From the NCBI RefSeq assembly GCF_014191255.1, contig NZ_JACHWH010000006.1:62001-126000 (forward strand): a DNA stretch of 64,000 bases, given 5' to 3'. Both the position numbers and the translations under genes were made by a program. This stretch comes from Amycolatopsis bartoniae. Its GTDB lineage: Bacteria > Actinomycetota > Actinomycetes > Mycobacteriales > Pseudonocardiaceae. The notes beneath the pieces were generated by a model, which saw only the letters and a program-made list of their open reading frames with translations, made no database searches and was not told the DNA's origin. Positions 7,807-16,386 of this stretch are shown in pieces. Every line of letters begins with the position of its first letter. The first letter of the stretch is position 1.

Positions 7807-7902
7807 ATGCGTAGATCAGCCTCAGGTCAGCTTCCGGCGACCGTGCGGTACAGGACGCTGCTGGAGCAGAAGATCCGGGAGCGCCGGCTGACGCTGGAGG
7901 AG
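7807..7902 (+). pseudogene. N-terminal fragment of an XRE-type regulator
   Basis: The ATG at 7807 opens a frame whose best part is RTLLEQKIRERRLTLEE, the typical beginning of a family of actinomycete helix-turn-helix proteins. It breaks off immediately after LTLEE, where the sequence continues as the middle of a serine recombinase in another frame. The fragment is about 32 codons long and cannot form a complete HTH domain. It records a deletion or recombination that joined two unrelated genes. Confidence 0.4.
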
Positions 7903-8859
7903 GCGGATCTTCGCCGAGTATCTCGCAGGGAAGGGTGATCGGGCCATCGCCAACGGCCTGAACCGAGACGGCATCCCGTGTCCGTCCGCGCGGCGGCCGG
8001 AGCAGAATCGGCACCGGTTGGCGGATGGGTGGCAGGGGAGTTCGGTGCGGGGATTCTGGAGAACCTGCGGTACACGGGTTACGCGTTCTTCGGTCGGTGG
8101 GCTCGGCAAGAGATGTTGCGCGATCCGGAGGACGTGTCTGCCGGGCATATGGTGCGGTTCCGCAGGGCGGCGGCGGAGAAGGCCGTGCGTTCGCGGACTC
8201 CGGCTCACCCGGAGATCATCTCCGTGGAGGTATTCACCGAGGTTCAGCTTCTCCGCCGTTCAAGGGCGGCCGGAGGTTTTGAGCGCGCGGCGCAAGCTGG
8301 TACGTGGGCCAAAGCGAATGACCAAGCGGGCGTACCCGTTGCGGGGAAGGGTGCGGCCTCGGGCAGCGGCACGCGGCGGATGGAGGGCACGCCGCGCGAG
8401 GACCGCACGTATTACCGATGCGCCGCGGGGACGTTGGTTCCAGGCTCGCCCACCTTGAATAGGCACCCAAAGAACGTGTACCTGCGTGATGCAGCGGTCA
8501 CGGAGTTGTTGAACACGTGGCTCGGCGAGGTGTTCGCTCCGGAAAATCGAGACCGGACGGTTAAGGCGCTGGTGGCTTCGCAGGGTGGGGCGGCGGAGAC
8601 GGGTGCGCACGACGCGGCTCGGCATCGTCTGGAGGCTGCGGAGGCGAAGTTGCGTCGCCTCCGATCAGCGATCGAGGCAGGAGTTGATCCGGCCGCGCTG
8701 GTCGAAGTTATCAACGACGCGCAGGCGCAGCGGACAGCCGCGCGGGCCGAGTTGGACGGGGCGTCGGCGCCGAGTGTGCTGACCCCTGCCGAGGTGTACG
8801 CCATGATCGACTCGCTCGACAGAGGTCGCCCGTCGCCGCATCGCGTGGCTGCCCTCTAA
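7900..8859 (+). pseudogene. Large serine recombinase (integrase) relic without catalytic domain
   Basis: The segment contains the recombinase domain (PF07508-like): IFAEYLAGKGDRAIANGLNR, DGIPCPS, then after a shift at about 8050 ILENLRYTGYAFFGRW. The zinc-ribbon region is broken again near 8280-8370; its expected cysteines are replaced (RGRVRPRAAA instead of a C-x-x-C), and the frame returns at GTRRMEGTPRE with YYRCAAGTLVPGSP. A coiled-coil C-terminus (RHRLEAAEAKLRRLRSAIEA) ends at TAA 8857-8859 against the IS element. The N-terminal resolvase domain with its catalytic serine is missing. At least two or three frameshifts make it non-functional. It marks a former integrative element. Confidence 0.75.
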
Positions 8860-8862
8860 GTG
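8850..8862 (+). repeat. Left copy of imperfect direct repeat flanking the IS
   Basis: TGCCCTCTAAGTG at 8850-8862 matches TGCCCTCCAAGTG at 9728-9740 in 12 of 13 positions. The pair brackets the IS. It is longer than the short target duplication expected of IS5 elements. Confidence 0.5.
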
Positions 8863-8863
8863 A

Positions 8864-9667
8864 TCAGTTCAGAATGAGCTGGCGAAGGCAGATGATCGAG
8901 CAGGCCAGCCTGAGGATGGCTTGGTGGACATCAGCTCGTCGTTCTGTGCGGATGCGTAGTCGTCGGAAGCCCTTGAGCCAGGCGAAGGTGCGTTCGACTG
9001 GCCAGCGACGTTTGCCCAGGCCGGGAGCCGTGTTCGACGCCGCGGCGGGCGATGAACGGGGTGATGCCGCGGGCGCGGACCAGGCGGCGGTACTTGTCGT
9101 GGTCGTAGCCGCGGTCGGCGTAGAGCCGGCGCGGACGGCGGCGTGGTTTGCCGATCACGCCGCGGATCGGCGGGATGGCATCGATGAGCGGGATCAGCTG
9201 GGTGACGTCGTTGCGGTGGCCGCCGGTGAGCGTGACCGCGAGTGGGGTGCCGGTGGCGTCGGTGATCAGATGGTGTTTGGAGCCGGGTTTGCGCCGGTCA
9301 ACTGGGCTGGGCCCGGTGTGGTCCCCCCTTTGAGAGCGCGCAAGTGGGTGGAGTCGACCAGCGCGGCGGACAGGTCCAGCAGGCCCGCCGCCCGCAGCTC
9401 AGCCAGCAGCCGCTCGTGCAGTTGCTGCCAGACGCCGGCCTCGTGCCACTCGGTCAACCGCCGCCAGCAGGTGGCACCCGAAGCGCCGAACAGGGCGGTG
9501 GGAAGCCGGTTCCAGCCGATACCGGTGCGCACCACGTACAAGATGCCTTCCAACGCAGCCCGATCGTCGGCACGTTTGCGACCCGGATGACGGAAGCGCC
9601 TTGGATGCACCGGAATCAACGGTTCCAGCCGTGCCCACAGCTCGTCGGTCACGACCTTCTCAGACAC
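8864..9667 (-). pseudogene. IS5-family DDE transposase, two frames, with an extra frameshift
   Basis: The first frame starts at GTG 9667 (VSEKVVTDELWARLEPLIPV) and contains the helix-turn-helix and the first catalytic Asp (LVDSTHLRA). At A3G6 (9323-9331, minus strand) a -1 shift moves reading into DHTGPSPVDRRKPG and the second Asp (LYADRGYD). This is the normal programmed frameshift of the group. A second, unexpected shift near 9022 is needed to reach GLGKRRWPVERTFAWLKGF, which supplies the catalytic Glu, and the usual C-terminus ending at 8864. The first shift is likely functional; the second probably inactivates the enzyme. Confidence 0.8.
8865..8884 (+). repeat. Left terminal inverted repeat of the IS5 element
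   Basis: The sequence CAGTTCAGAATGAGCTGGCG is the exact reverse complement of bases 9710-9729. It includes the end of the transposase coding frame. Confidence 0.9.
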
Positions 9668-9709
9668 CGCTCGATCGTGGAACGTCCCGAGCCGCAGACA
9701 AAGCCGACA

Positions 9710-9729
9710 CGCCAGCTCATTCTGAACTG
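9710..9729 (-). repeat. Right terminal inverted repeat of the IS5 element
   Basis: This is the perfect 20-bp inverted partner of 8865-8884. It lies about 43 bases upstream of the transposase start. Confidence 0.9.
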
Positions 9730-9740
9730 CCCTCCAAGTG
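9728..9740 (+). repeat. Right copy of imperfect direct repeat flanking the IS
   Basis: TGCCCTCCAAGTG overlaps the last two bases of the right inverted repeat and pairs with 8850-8862. It may be a recombination footprint or part of a longer original end. Confidence 0.5.
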
Positions 9741-9767
9741 GCACCACGCGCCCCCACCGCCACACCC

Positions 9768-9977
9768 TCAGAGCTGGAAGGGCTTGTACTCCAGTGCCTT
9801 GTCCACGACCTGCTCCGCGGTCAGGCCCTCCTCGTTCTGGATCAGCCTGAGCACATGGGGGTTGCCGGTGGTGCTGCGGATCTCCTCGATCCAGCGGTCC
9901 TGCTCCTCTTCGGGAGCCTCGCCCTGCCACACCTTTTCGACCAGCTGGATCATTTCCTCGCGGGTCAGCTTCGCCAT
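9768..9977 (-). CDS. Colicin/pyocin-type immunity protein (Im-like) for the RHS DNase toxin
   Basis: The 69-residue acidic protein starts at ATG 9977, four bases after the toxin stop, and its ribosome-binding site (AAGGGA) overlaps that stop codon, so both are co-translated. The order LTREEMIQLVEKVW, then EEEQDRWIEEIRSTTGNPH follows the helix I-II pattern of the Im2/Im7/Im9 family (EAEFLQLV, then EEEL and EEMTEHP). The helix III sequence that in Im9 contains the DLIYYP contact residues is different here (VLRLIQNEEG). The expected role is to bind and block the HNH DNase domain of the preceding gene until export. The toxin context makes this call stronger than the sequence alone. Confidence 0.8.
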   Translation of the reverse strand: MAKLTREEMIQLVEKVWQGEAPEEEQDRWIEEIRSTTGNPHVLRLIQNEEGLTAEQVVDKALEYKPFQL

Positions 9978-9981
9978 TCCC

Positions 9982-12900
9982 TTAACCGTTTCCGTAGTGG
10001 TACCGGGGGTCGAGTATATCACGGTGGTATCTCGGCGTGACGATCACGATATTGCGCATGTCGTAAACACCGCCGCCGTGCTGGATGGGTGTCACGTGGT
10101 GCAGTTCGTAGCGGCTGCGGCCGCCGAAGGTCTGCTCGTCCACGACGAACGGCGAGTGCCCGTTGGCCATGTTGCCCTGGCTGCCCGGCGGGAACTGTGA
10201 GCGCAGGTTCGGGTCGGCGTGCACCTCGCGCCAGAACGCCTCGCGGAACTCGTCGAAGTTGTTGAAGTGCCTGCCTTCCAGCTGTCGCGCGACCTGACCG
10301 GGGAAGCGCGCCGCGTTGCGCTGGCTGCCGCGCCGCCACTGCCCGTCCACGTCCGGGATGCCCGCGGAACCGTGCGCGGTGCCCGGCTGGTCGCGAGGGT
10401 CGCACTTCTTCAGCCCGAACGGGTCGATCCACTGCAGTGGGTTCGGCACGTACGAATACGGATTCGGGCCGCCGCCGAGGCCGAGCGGATCGGCACTGGA
10501 ATAACGGCCGAGCGACGGATCGTAATAACGGAACAAATTGTAGTGCAGCCCGGTTTCGGCGTCGAAGTACTGGCCCGGAAAACGCAGGGGAGTGCCGCCC
10601 GCGGGCTGTTCTCCCCACACCGAGCCGCGGTTGTGCCACGCCACCGTGCCCAGCGGGTCCACCAGCTCGGCCGGGCTGCCCACGAGGTCCGTCACGATCG
10701 AGTCGAACTGCTGGTCCACCCACTGCTGCGGGGCGTCGCGCAGCGGCAGGCGCTCGGTCTGCGTCAGCGCCCGCAGGCCCGCGCCCCAGTTCCAGGTGGT
10801 CGCGCTCGTCCCGTCCCGCACCTCCTCGGCGAGGGTGACCCCGTCCCACGTGAAGTCCACGCGCTCGACGACCGTGCGGCCGTCGGGCGCCAGCCGCTCC
10901 TTCGCGATGCGGCGGCCCATCGGGTCGTAGGAGTAACGCCAGACCGTGCCGTCCGGCGTCGTCACGGCGGTCAGCCGGTCGCCCGCGTCCCAGGAGTACC
11001 GCCACGGGCCGGACTCCCCGGGCGCTTCCCGCACCGCCAGCCGGCCGTGACCGTCGTAGCGGTACCGCACGTTCCCGGCGCGCTCCACCAGCGTGCCCCG
11101 GTACTCGCGCGGCCCCTGCCCACGCCGGTCGGCGGACGGCCACGCCCCACCGGTGATGTTGCCCGCCGCGTCGTAGTTGTAGCGCTCGGTGTAGCCGTTG
11201 CGCTGAACGCCGGTGAGGCGCGACGCGGCGTCGAACTCGAAGCGGCGCACGCCCGACAGCAGGTCTTCGACCTCGGCGATGCTCCCGTCGGGCCGGTACC
11301 GGTACTGGCGACTCTGCACCACGCGCGGCGGCGCGGTGCGGGACACGGCCGACACGGTCTGTGTGGTCAGCTGGTTGTTCCCGTCCCACGACTGGGCGAG
11401 GATCGTGCCCGTGTCGAGTAACCGCTCCACCTCACGGCCCGCCGCGTCGTAGCCGAAGGTGAGCGTGCGCCCGGCGCAACGCAGCTCGGTGGGCCTGCCC
11501 TCGGCGTCGTACGACCAGGCCGACTCCGCTCCCGTGGGCGTGCGGCGGTGGGTGCGACGCCCCAGCGCGTCGTAGCGGGACGTCACGGTGCGGCCGTTGA
11601 CCGTTTCGCTGACCACGCGACCGATCGGGTCGTGCCCCAGGACGAGCTCCGCGTTCGCGTTGACGGCCCGGACGAGCCGTCCGACCGGGTCGTAGGTGAA
11701 CGTCGCCCGCGTGCCGTCGGGGAACTGCTCCTCGGCGACCCTGCCGAGCGGGTCCCGCACGAGGCGAACCGTCTCGCCCGCGCCGTTCGTGCGCGCGACG
11801 ACCTGCCCCGCGGCATCGTGCTCGTAGGTGGTGGTGCGCCCGTCGAAATCGGTTTCCCGCACCAGATTGCCGCCACGGTCGTACTCGTAGCGCCACACCA
11901 GGCCCTGCGGGTTGCGCACGCTGACCGGTTTCAGCTCCGTGTCGTAGCCGAACTCGTACCGGCTGCCGTCCGGCAGTATCTGCGCGGCGACGAGGTCGAA
12001 ATGCGTGGTCTCGACCGTGGTGACCCGGCCGAGCGGGTCGACGTGCCGGATCTCGTTGCCCTCCCCGTCGTGCACCCACCGCTCGGTGACGCCGTCCGGG
12101 GTGGTGCGCGACAGCAGCCGGCCCTCGACTGTCCACTCCAGACGGACAACACCGCCCGCGGGATCGGCGACCTCGACGAGGCGGCCGAACTGGTCGCGGC
12201 GGCAGCGGACCAGGACGCCGGAGGGATCGGGCACGGTCAGCGGCAGGCCCGCGGCGTCGGTCTCGATCCGGCGGACCTGGCCGTGCGCGTCGGTGACCGC
12301 GGTCAGGAAACCGCTTTCCCCGTAGCTGTACCGGGTCACCGCGCCCACCGGATCGGTGACCGCGACGAGGTTTCCGGCCTCGTCGTAGTCCTGGCGCCAC
12401 ACCGCGCCGTCGGCGTCGACGAGCACGGTGGGCAGGTTCAGCTCGTTGTACTCGGTGAGCCGCTGGGTGCCGTCGGGCAGGGTGGTGGCGAGCAGGTTGC
12501 CCCGCTCGTCCCAGGTGTAGCGGGTGGTGCGGCCCAGCGGGTCGGTGATCGACAGCAGCCGGTCGTGGCGGTCCCACTCGCGGACGGTCTCGCCGCCGAG
12601 CGGCCCGACCTCGCGGACCACCTGCCCCAGCTCGTTGAGGTGGTGCGCGGTCGCCTCGCCGAGGGAGTTCGTGTGGATGGTGACGCGGTTTTCCTCGTCG
12701 TAGTCCCAGGTTCCGGTCAGCGCGCCGCCGGAGCCCTCGGTGCGCACGCAGCGGCCGCGGCCGTCGAAGTGGTAGCGGTACCACTCGCCGTTGCGGTCGG
12801 TCCACTGCGTGATGCGCCCGGCGAGGTCGTAGCCGAACCGCGTCGCCTGGTTCGACGAGTTGACCACCTCGGTGAGCCGGCCGCGGTCGTCGTAGGCGTA

Positions 12901-14424
12901 GCGCATCAGCGTGATCGGCTCGCCCGCGACGTTGTGCAGCCAGAGCCGGGTGACGCGGCGGCCTTCGGTGTCGATGCCGAGGCGGTAGCCGCCGGAGTGC
13001 CGGATCTCGGCCGGCGCGCCCGTCTCGTCGTAGTGGAACTCGATGCGGCGGCCGCCCCGGTCGGTGATCGTGGCCAGCGGGATTCTTCCGGTGGTGCCGG
13101 GAAAGTCGAGCGTGCAGCCGTCGCGGAGGCGGGTGATGCGGTAGCCCTCCGCGGTGCGGGTGAGCGGCCAGCGCGGACCTTCGATCGGCAGCACCTCCGC
13201 CCCGTCGGTGAGCGGCACCGGGTAGACCAGCCGCATGCCGTCCGCCGCGGCGAAGTGGATGCCGTCGTCCTCTACCTCGACGCGCTGATCCACTGTGGAC
13301 GTCCACGAAGGACCGAACCACGTGCCGGCGCGGTAGGAGGAATAGTGCGTGCGCTCGAACACCAGCGGGAGCACGCCCGGCAGCTCGGCGTCGATCTCGG
13401 TGGAGAACATCTGCCCGGTGGCGACGTCGATCGGGTCGCCGGAACCGGGCACGCACTCCTGCTCGCGGGACTCGGTTTTCGGGTTCTCGCTGCTCTCCTT
13501 AAGCGAACCCGGTGTGGTGCCGTCGCCGGGGTGACTGGCGCCGGGGAGGTCCGCGCCATCCGGCGTGTCCGGTGCGTGTGGCGCGTCGGGGCTGTGCACC
13601 TGCGGGGTGTCGAGGGAGTGTGCCGCCGAGGGGGTGGTGGCGCCGTCGGCGCGGCGGGCGAACTTCTTGCCCAGCTTCGCCAGTTTCTCGATGATCTCCC
13701 CGAGCTTGTCCACGATCCGCCGGATCTTCGGGGTCACGTTGCCGATCGTCTTGAGCAGCTTGCGCACCAGCTCCGAAACCTTGGTGATCGTGCTCGTGAT
13801 CGCCGTGGTGGCCTGCGCCGCCACCAGCGGGGTGGCGAACCCCAGCGTGCACGCCTCCTCCAGCACCCACGAAATCAGCTTCCCCACCAACTCCGCCACC
13901 AGATCGCGCACGGTCTCCCGCACCATCGCCACGACCTGGCCCATCACCATCACACCGGTGGAAATCCCGTCCGCCAGCGTCGCCGCCCCCGCCAGCGCGT
14001 CCGTCTGCTCCGCCACCCGCCCCCGATAGCCCTCCGCGCCGGTACCCGACCAGCCCGCCGTGCCATTGGTGACCTCCGCCCGCAAATCCCCCGCAACCGC
14101 GGCCACCTCACCGGCGACATTGCCCCACGTGTCGGCGAAGGACTGGATCACCGGCGGATCCCCCGCCAGCCAATCCAGCGCCTCCTTCAACGGCTGCACG
14201 TGCTCGATCAACCACGACGCCCCGTACTGCGCCAGCGTCCCGATCGGATCCACCACCATCGACAGGGCTTCCATCCCCACCCCGACGGCACCCAGCCCGA
14301 CCTCGACCCACGACCCGTCCTTGACCCCGTTGGCCAGATCCACCGCCGACTCGGCGATCCCGATCCCCGTGACCCCCGTCGTCTGCGACTGCGCCCGCGC
14401 CACCAGCGGGTTCCCGTCCGCCAT
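9982..14424 (-). CDS. RHS/YD-repeat polymorphic toxin with C-terminal colicin E9-like HNH DNase
   Basis: The 1480-residue protein starts at ATG 14424 after a GGGAGG site; an upstream GTG is less likely. Residues 90-140 carry a W-S-G turn and helices of the WXG/ESX type, followed by hydrophobic helices to about 240 and a Pro/Asp-rich linker. From about residue 330 a DUF6531 start (GDPIDVATGQMFSTEIDAEL) leads into dozens of YD repeats and the RHS core (LHYNLFRYYDPSLGRYSSAD). The last 125 residues align with colicin E9 DNase: FDEFREAFWREVHADPNL, HSPFV, GGRSRYELHHVTPIQHGG, VYDMRNIVIVTPRYHRDI. H1442/H1443 and H1467 match the HNH core, but the position of the last E9 zinc ligand is Leu. It is probably exported by type VII secretion to kill competitors. 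Confidence 0.9.
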   Translation of the reverse strand: MADGNPLVARAQSQTTGVTGIGIAESAVDLANGVKDGSWVEVGLGAVGVGMEALSMVVDPIGTLAQYGASWLIEHVQPLKEALDWLAGDPPVIQSFADTWGNVAGEVAAVAGDLRAEVTNGTAGWSGTGAEGYRGRVAEQTDALAGAATLADGISTGVMVMGQVVAMVRETVRDLVAELVGKLISWVLEEACTLGFATPLVAAQATTAITSTITKVSELVRKLLKTIGNVTPKIRRIVDKLGEIIEKLAKLGKKFARRADGATTPSAAHSLDTPQVHSPDAPHAPDTPDGADLPGASHPGDGTTPGSLKESSENPKTESREQECVPGSGDPIDVATGQMFSTEIDAELPGVLPLVFERTHYSSYRAGTWFGPSWTSTVDQRVEVEDDGIHFAAADGMRLVYPVPLTDGAEVLPIEGPRWPLTRTAEGYRITRLRDGCTLDFPGTTGRIPLATITDRGGRRIEFHYDETGAPAEIRHSGGYRLGIDTEGRRVTRLWLHNVAGEPITLMRYAYDDRGRLTEVVNSSNQATRFGYDLAGRITQWTDRNGEWYRYHFDGRGRCVRTEGSGGALTGTWDYDEENRVTIHTNSLGEATAHHLNELGQVVREVGPLGGETVREWDRHDRLLSITDPLGRTTRYTWDERGNLLATTLPDGTQRLTEYNELNLPTVLVDADGAVWRQDYDEAGNLVAVTDPVGAVTRYSYGESGFLTAVTDAHGQVRRIETDAAGLPLTVPDPSGVLVRCRRDQFGRLVEVADPAGGVVRLEWTVEGRLLSRTTPDGVTERWVHDGEGNEIRHVDPLGRVTTVETTHFDLVAAQILPDGSRYEFGYDTELKPVSVRNPQGLVWRYEYDRGGNLVRETDFDGRTTTYEHDAAGQVVARTNGAGETVRLVRDPLGRVAEEQFPDGTRATFTYDPVGRLVRAVNANAELVLGHDPIGRVVSETVNGRTVTSRYDALGRRTHRRTPTGAESAWSYDAEGRPTELRCAGRTLTFGYDAAGREVERLLDTGTILAQSWDGNNQLTTQTVSAVSRTAPPRVVQSRQYRYRPDGSIAEVEDLLSGVRRFEFDAASRLTGVQRNGYTERYNYDAAGNITGGAWPSADRRGQGPREYRGTLVERAGNVRYRYDGHGRLAVREAPGESGPWRYSWDAGDRLTAVTTPDGTVWRYSYDPMGRRIAKERLAPDGRTVVERVDFTWDGVTLAEEVRDGTSATTWNWGAGLRALTQTERLPLRDAPQQWVDQQFDSIVTDLVGSPAELVDPLGTVAWHNRGSVWGEQPAGGTPLRFPGQYFDAETGLHYNLFRYYDPSLGRYSSADPLGLGGGPNPYSYVPNPLQWIDPFGLKKCDPRDQPGTAHGSAGIPDVDGQWRRGSQRNAARFPGQVARQLEGRHFNNFDEFREAFWREVHADPNLRSQFPPGSQGNMANGHSPFVVDEQTFGGRSRYELHHVTPIQHGGGVYDMRNIVIVTPRYHRDILDPRYHYGNG
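13289..13299. repeat. Recurrent 11-mer TCCACTGTGGA (first copy)
   Basis: The near-palindrome TCCACTGTGGA occurs here, at 17313-17323, 29197-29207, 41523-41533 and 55152-55162, and as its reverse complement TCCACAGTGGA at 57187-57197. The copies lie in genes and in spacers on both sides of the window. A shorter core (CCACTGTGGAC) is found near 49570. Confidence 0.8.
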
Positions 14425-14523
14425 GGCTCCGCCTCCCGTCGCCGCGCAGGGTTGCACGAAACGGGCAGCGCGGGCGTTCCATTCTGGCCCGCGCGAGCCG
14501 CGCCGGGAAGCGCTTTCCGGGAA

Positions 14524-16065
14524 TCAGCCGCCCAGGGCGGCGGGATCGTAGCGGCAGGCGGCGTTCCACAGCAGGAACGAGTCCATGCCGTTCTCGTGCG
14601 CCGCGGCGATCTGGGCCTTGATCTCGGCCGGGCCGTAGGGGATGTGCATGCTGAACGCCTGCAGCCACGGCACCGTCACGGCCCCGCCCTGCCGTGCCTG
14701 CTTGGCGAAGTCCGCGAGGGAGCGGGCGGTGATGTCGTGCGGCGCGGCCTCGGGGTCGTCGAGCCCGTACTCGCCGGCGCCCCAGTGCGACGGGTACACC
14801 ATCGGCGCGACGTAGTCGACCTCGTGCGACATGGCCGGGATGTCCTGCGCGATCTGGGTGGGCCGGGTGATCGCGATGCCGAAGACCGACGCGCCGAGGA
14901 ACGCGCCGTGGGCGTGCACGGCGTCGCGGTTCTGCGCGAGGAACTCGGTGATCGCCTGCTCCGGGGTGCCCTGGAGGCCGGGCAGCCGCATCCGGTCGAG
15001 CGAGCCCTCGGGGCGGCGCACGTAGTCGTAGAGGATGTCGTCGAAACCCAGCGCCGCGGCCTCGGTGGCCAGCTGGGTGTTGTAGTCGCGGACCTCCTGG
15101 TTCGCGGGGTTGGTGAAGGTGTAGTCGCCGTAGCCGCTGGCCCAGGCCTGGCCGTCGGCGGTCTGCACGAGGCGGTCGTGGTGGCCGGAGTCCCACGAGG
15201 CGCGGGCGAGGATGGGGTCGCGGAACGCGACGAGCCTGCCGACGACGCGGATCTTCATCCCGTGCAGCTCGTCCAGTGCCGCGCGGGCGTCGTAGTAGCC
15301 CTTCGCCGCGCCGATCTCGCGTGCCAGCGGGACCTGCGAGTCGTAGCCGATCTCGCCGTCCTCGTCCTTGATGTCGAGCTCGACGGTGTCGATGAGCCCG
15401 TCGCGGGCCAGTTGCAGCACCGGCTCGCGCAAGGCGGGTGACGCCCAGGCGAGCGCGGTCATGTGGACGCCGCGCATGCCGGGGTGGTGTGCCTGGACCG
15501 TGACCTCGGTGCTCGCCACGTTGCCCGCTTCGTCCACAGCGGACAGTGCGATGCTGCCGGGCGGGGAGGGGAGCGTGGTGCTGAACGCGCCGTCGGGGTC
15601 GACGTTCACTTCGGAGCCGTTGATGTTCACCCGCTGCGCCCCGCTGGCCGAACCGCGGACCGTGACCGGCTCGTGCAGGTCGGTCGCTTCGACGGGGGCG
15701 AGGGAGACCTGGGGCGGGGTGTCGTCGACGGTGAAGGTGCGGGTGACGTCGGACTGGGGAAACGCTTCCAGGCGGCCGAGCCGGGCGGTGAGCGTGTGCG
15801 GGCCTTCGGGCAGGCGCAGCTTCGGCAGCACGAGCCGGTTGCCCTCGCGGACGACGGGCAGCGGCTTGCCGTCGAGCAGGAGCCGTACGGCGTTCGGGTC
15901 GTGGGCGGTGACGCTGACCTGGTCGAAGACGGCGGAGGTGGTGACCGCTCCGTTCGCGAGTCCCTGGACGAGTGGCGCGGCGGGCCGGGCGGCGAGCCCG
16001 GTCTGGACGGCACCGGTGAGCAGCGCTCCGGTGAGGACGGCGAGCAGGACAGGGCGCGGATCCAC
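14524..16065 (-). CDS. Secreted DUF4015 putative glycoside hydrolase
   Basis: Translation from GTG 16065, seven bases after a GGAGGAG site, gives 513 residues; a TTG at 16080 is a weaker start. A hydrophobic N-terminus (LLAVLTGALLTGAVQTGLAA) acts as signal peptide or anchor. Residues 40-190 form Ig-like or bacterial-adhesin-type repeats, and from MRGVHMTALAWASPALREPV onward the DUF4015 (PF13200) TIM-barrel begins, with VELDIKDEDGEIGYDS, FDDILYDYVRRPEG and VDYVAPMVYPSHWG. The family resembles GH13/GH114-like glycosidases, but its substrate is unknown. The gene stands alone and is transcribed away from the RHS gene only through spacing, so no functional link is claimed. Confidence 0.85.
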   Translation of the reverse strand: MDPRPVLLAVLTGALLTGAVQTGLAARPAAPLVQGLANGAVTTSAVFDQVSVTAHDPNAVRLLLDGKPLPVVREGNRLVLPKLRLPEGPHTLTARLGRLEAFPQSDVTRTFTVDDTPPQVSLAPVEATDLHEPVTVRGSASGAQRVNINGSEVNVDPDGAFSTTLPSPPGSIALSAVDEAGNVASTEVTVQAHHPGMRGVHMTALAWASPALREPVLQLARDGLIDTVELDIKDEDGEIGYDSQVPLAREIGAAKGYYDARAALDELHGMKIRVVGRLVAFRDPILARASWDSGHHDRLVQTADGQAWASGYGDYTFTNPANQEVRDYNTQLATEAAALGFDDILYDYVRRPEGSLDRMRLPGLQGTPEQAITEFLAQNRDAVHAHGAFLGASVFGIAITRPTQIAQDIPAMSHEVDYVAPMVYPSHWGAGEYGLDDPEAAPHDITARSLADFAKQARQGGAVTVPWLQAFSMHIPYGPAEIKAQIAAAHENGMDSFLLWNAACRYDPAALGG

Positions 16066-16386
16066 GCGGGTCTCCTCCAAGCGGCGGACTGGCCGAAGTC
16101 TTCCCTGAGGAAGATCACCTCATGCCGTGGTCCACTCGTTCGAGTTGCCCCGCTCGCCCGGTCGGGTGGCGGTGTGAGGGTGGGCGCCCGAGTGGGTGCC
16201 GTGGGGTGGCCGGGGTGGTGGCGGATCCGGCGGCGGTGAGGGCGATGGTGCCGCGCGACTGTGCGGCCGGGGCCGGTGGCGAGACTCGGTGGCGGTTGAG
16301 TCGCCGGACCCGGCGGCGGGGCAGCAGCGCCACCGTCAAGCAAGCTTCACCGGTGGGCCCGCCCGGGCGCGCCACTGGCGCAGTCG
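16066..16386. other. Intergenic region, no gene supported
   Basis: This 320-base interval lies between two minus-strand genes and should hold the DUF4015 promoter and the DUF1206 terminator. GC-rich frames run through it on both strands but have no ribosome-binding site and Arg/Pro/Gly-rich composition. I see no convincing RNA element. Confidence 0.4.

Larger units (their letters stand above)
8865..9729 (-). mobile_element. IS5-family insertion sequence
   Basis: The element is bounded by perfect 20-bp terminal inverted repeats (8865-8884 and 9710-9729) and carries a two-frame transposase on the minus strand. Its length of about 865 bp is usual for the two-frame IS5 subgroups. It abuts the stop codon of the recombinase relic on the left and precedes the immunity gene on the right. 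The outer flanks carry imperfect 13-bp direct repeats. Confidence 0.85.

Noticed and set aside
7900..8859. Active serine integrase
   Set aside because: The catalytic domain is missing, the frame is broken several times and zinc-ribbon cysteines are lost.
8850..9740. The 13-bp flanking repeats as a classic target-site duplication of the IS
   Set aside because: They are imperfect, longer than usual for IS5 elements and one overlaps the inverted repeat, so another origin is as likely; kept only as an observation.
11548..15441. A 1297-codon open frame on the plus strand opposite the RHS gene
   Set aside because: It is the antisense of the RHS and DUF4015 genes, with Arg/Val/Gly-rich composition typical of shadow frames in high-GC DNA and no ribosome-binding site.
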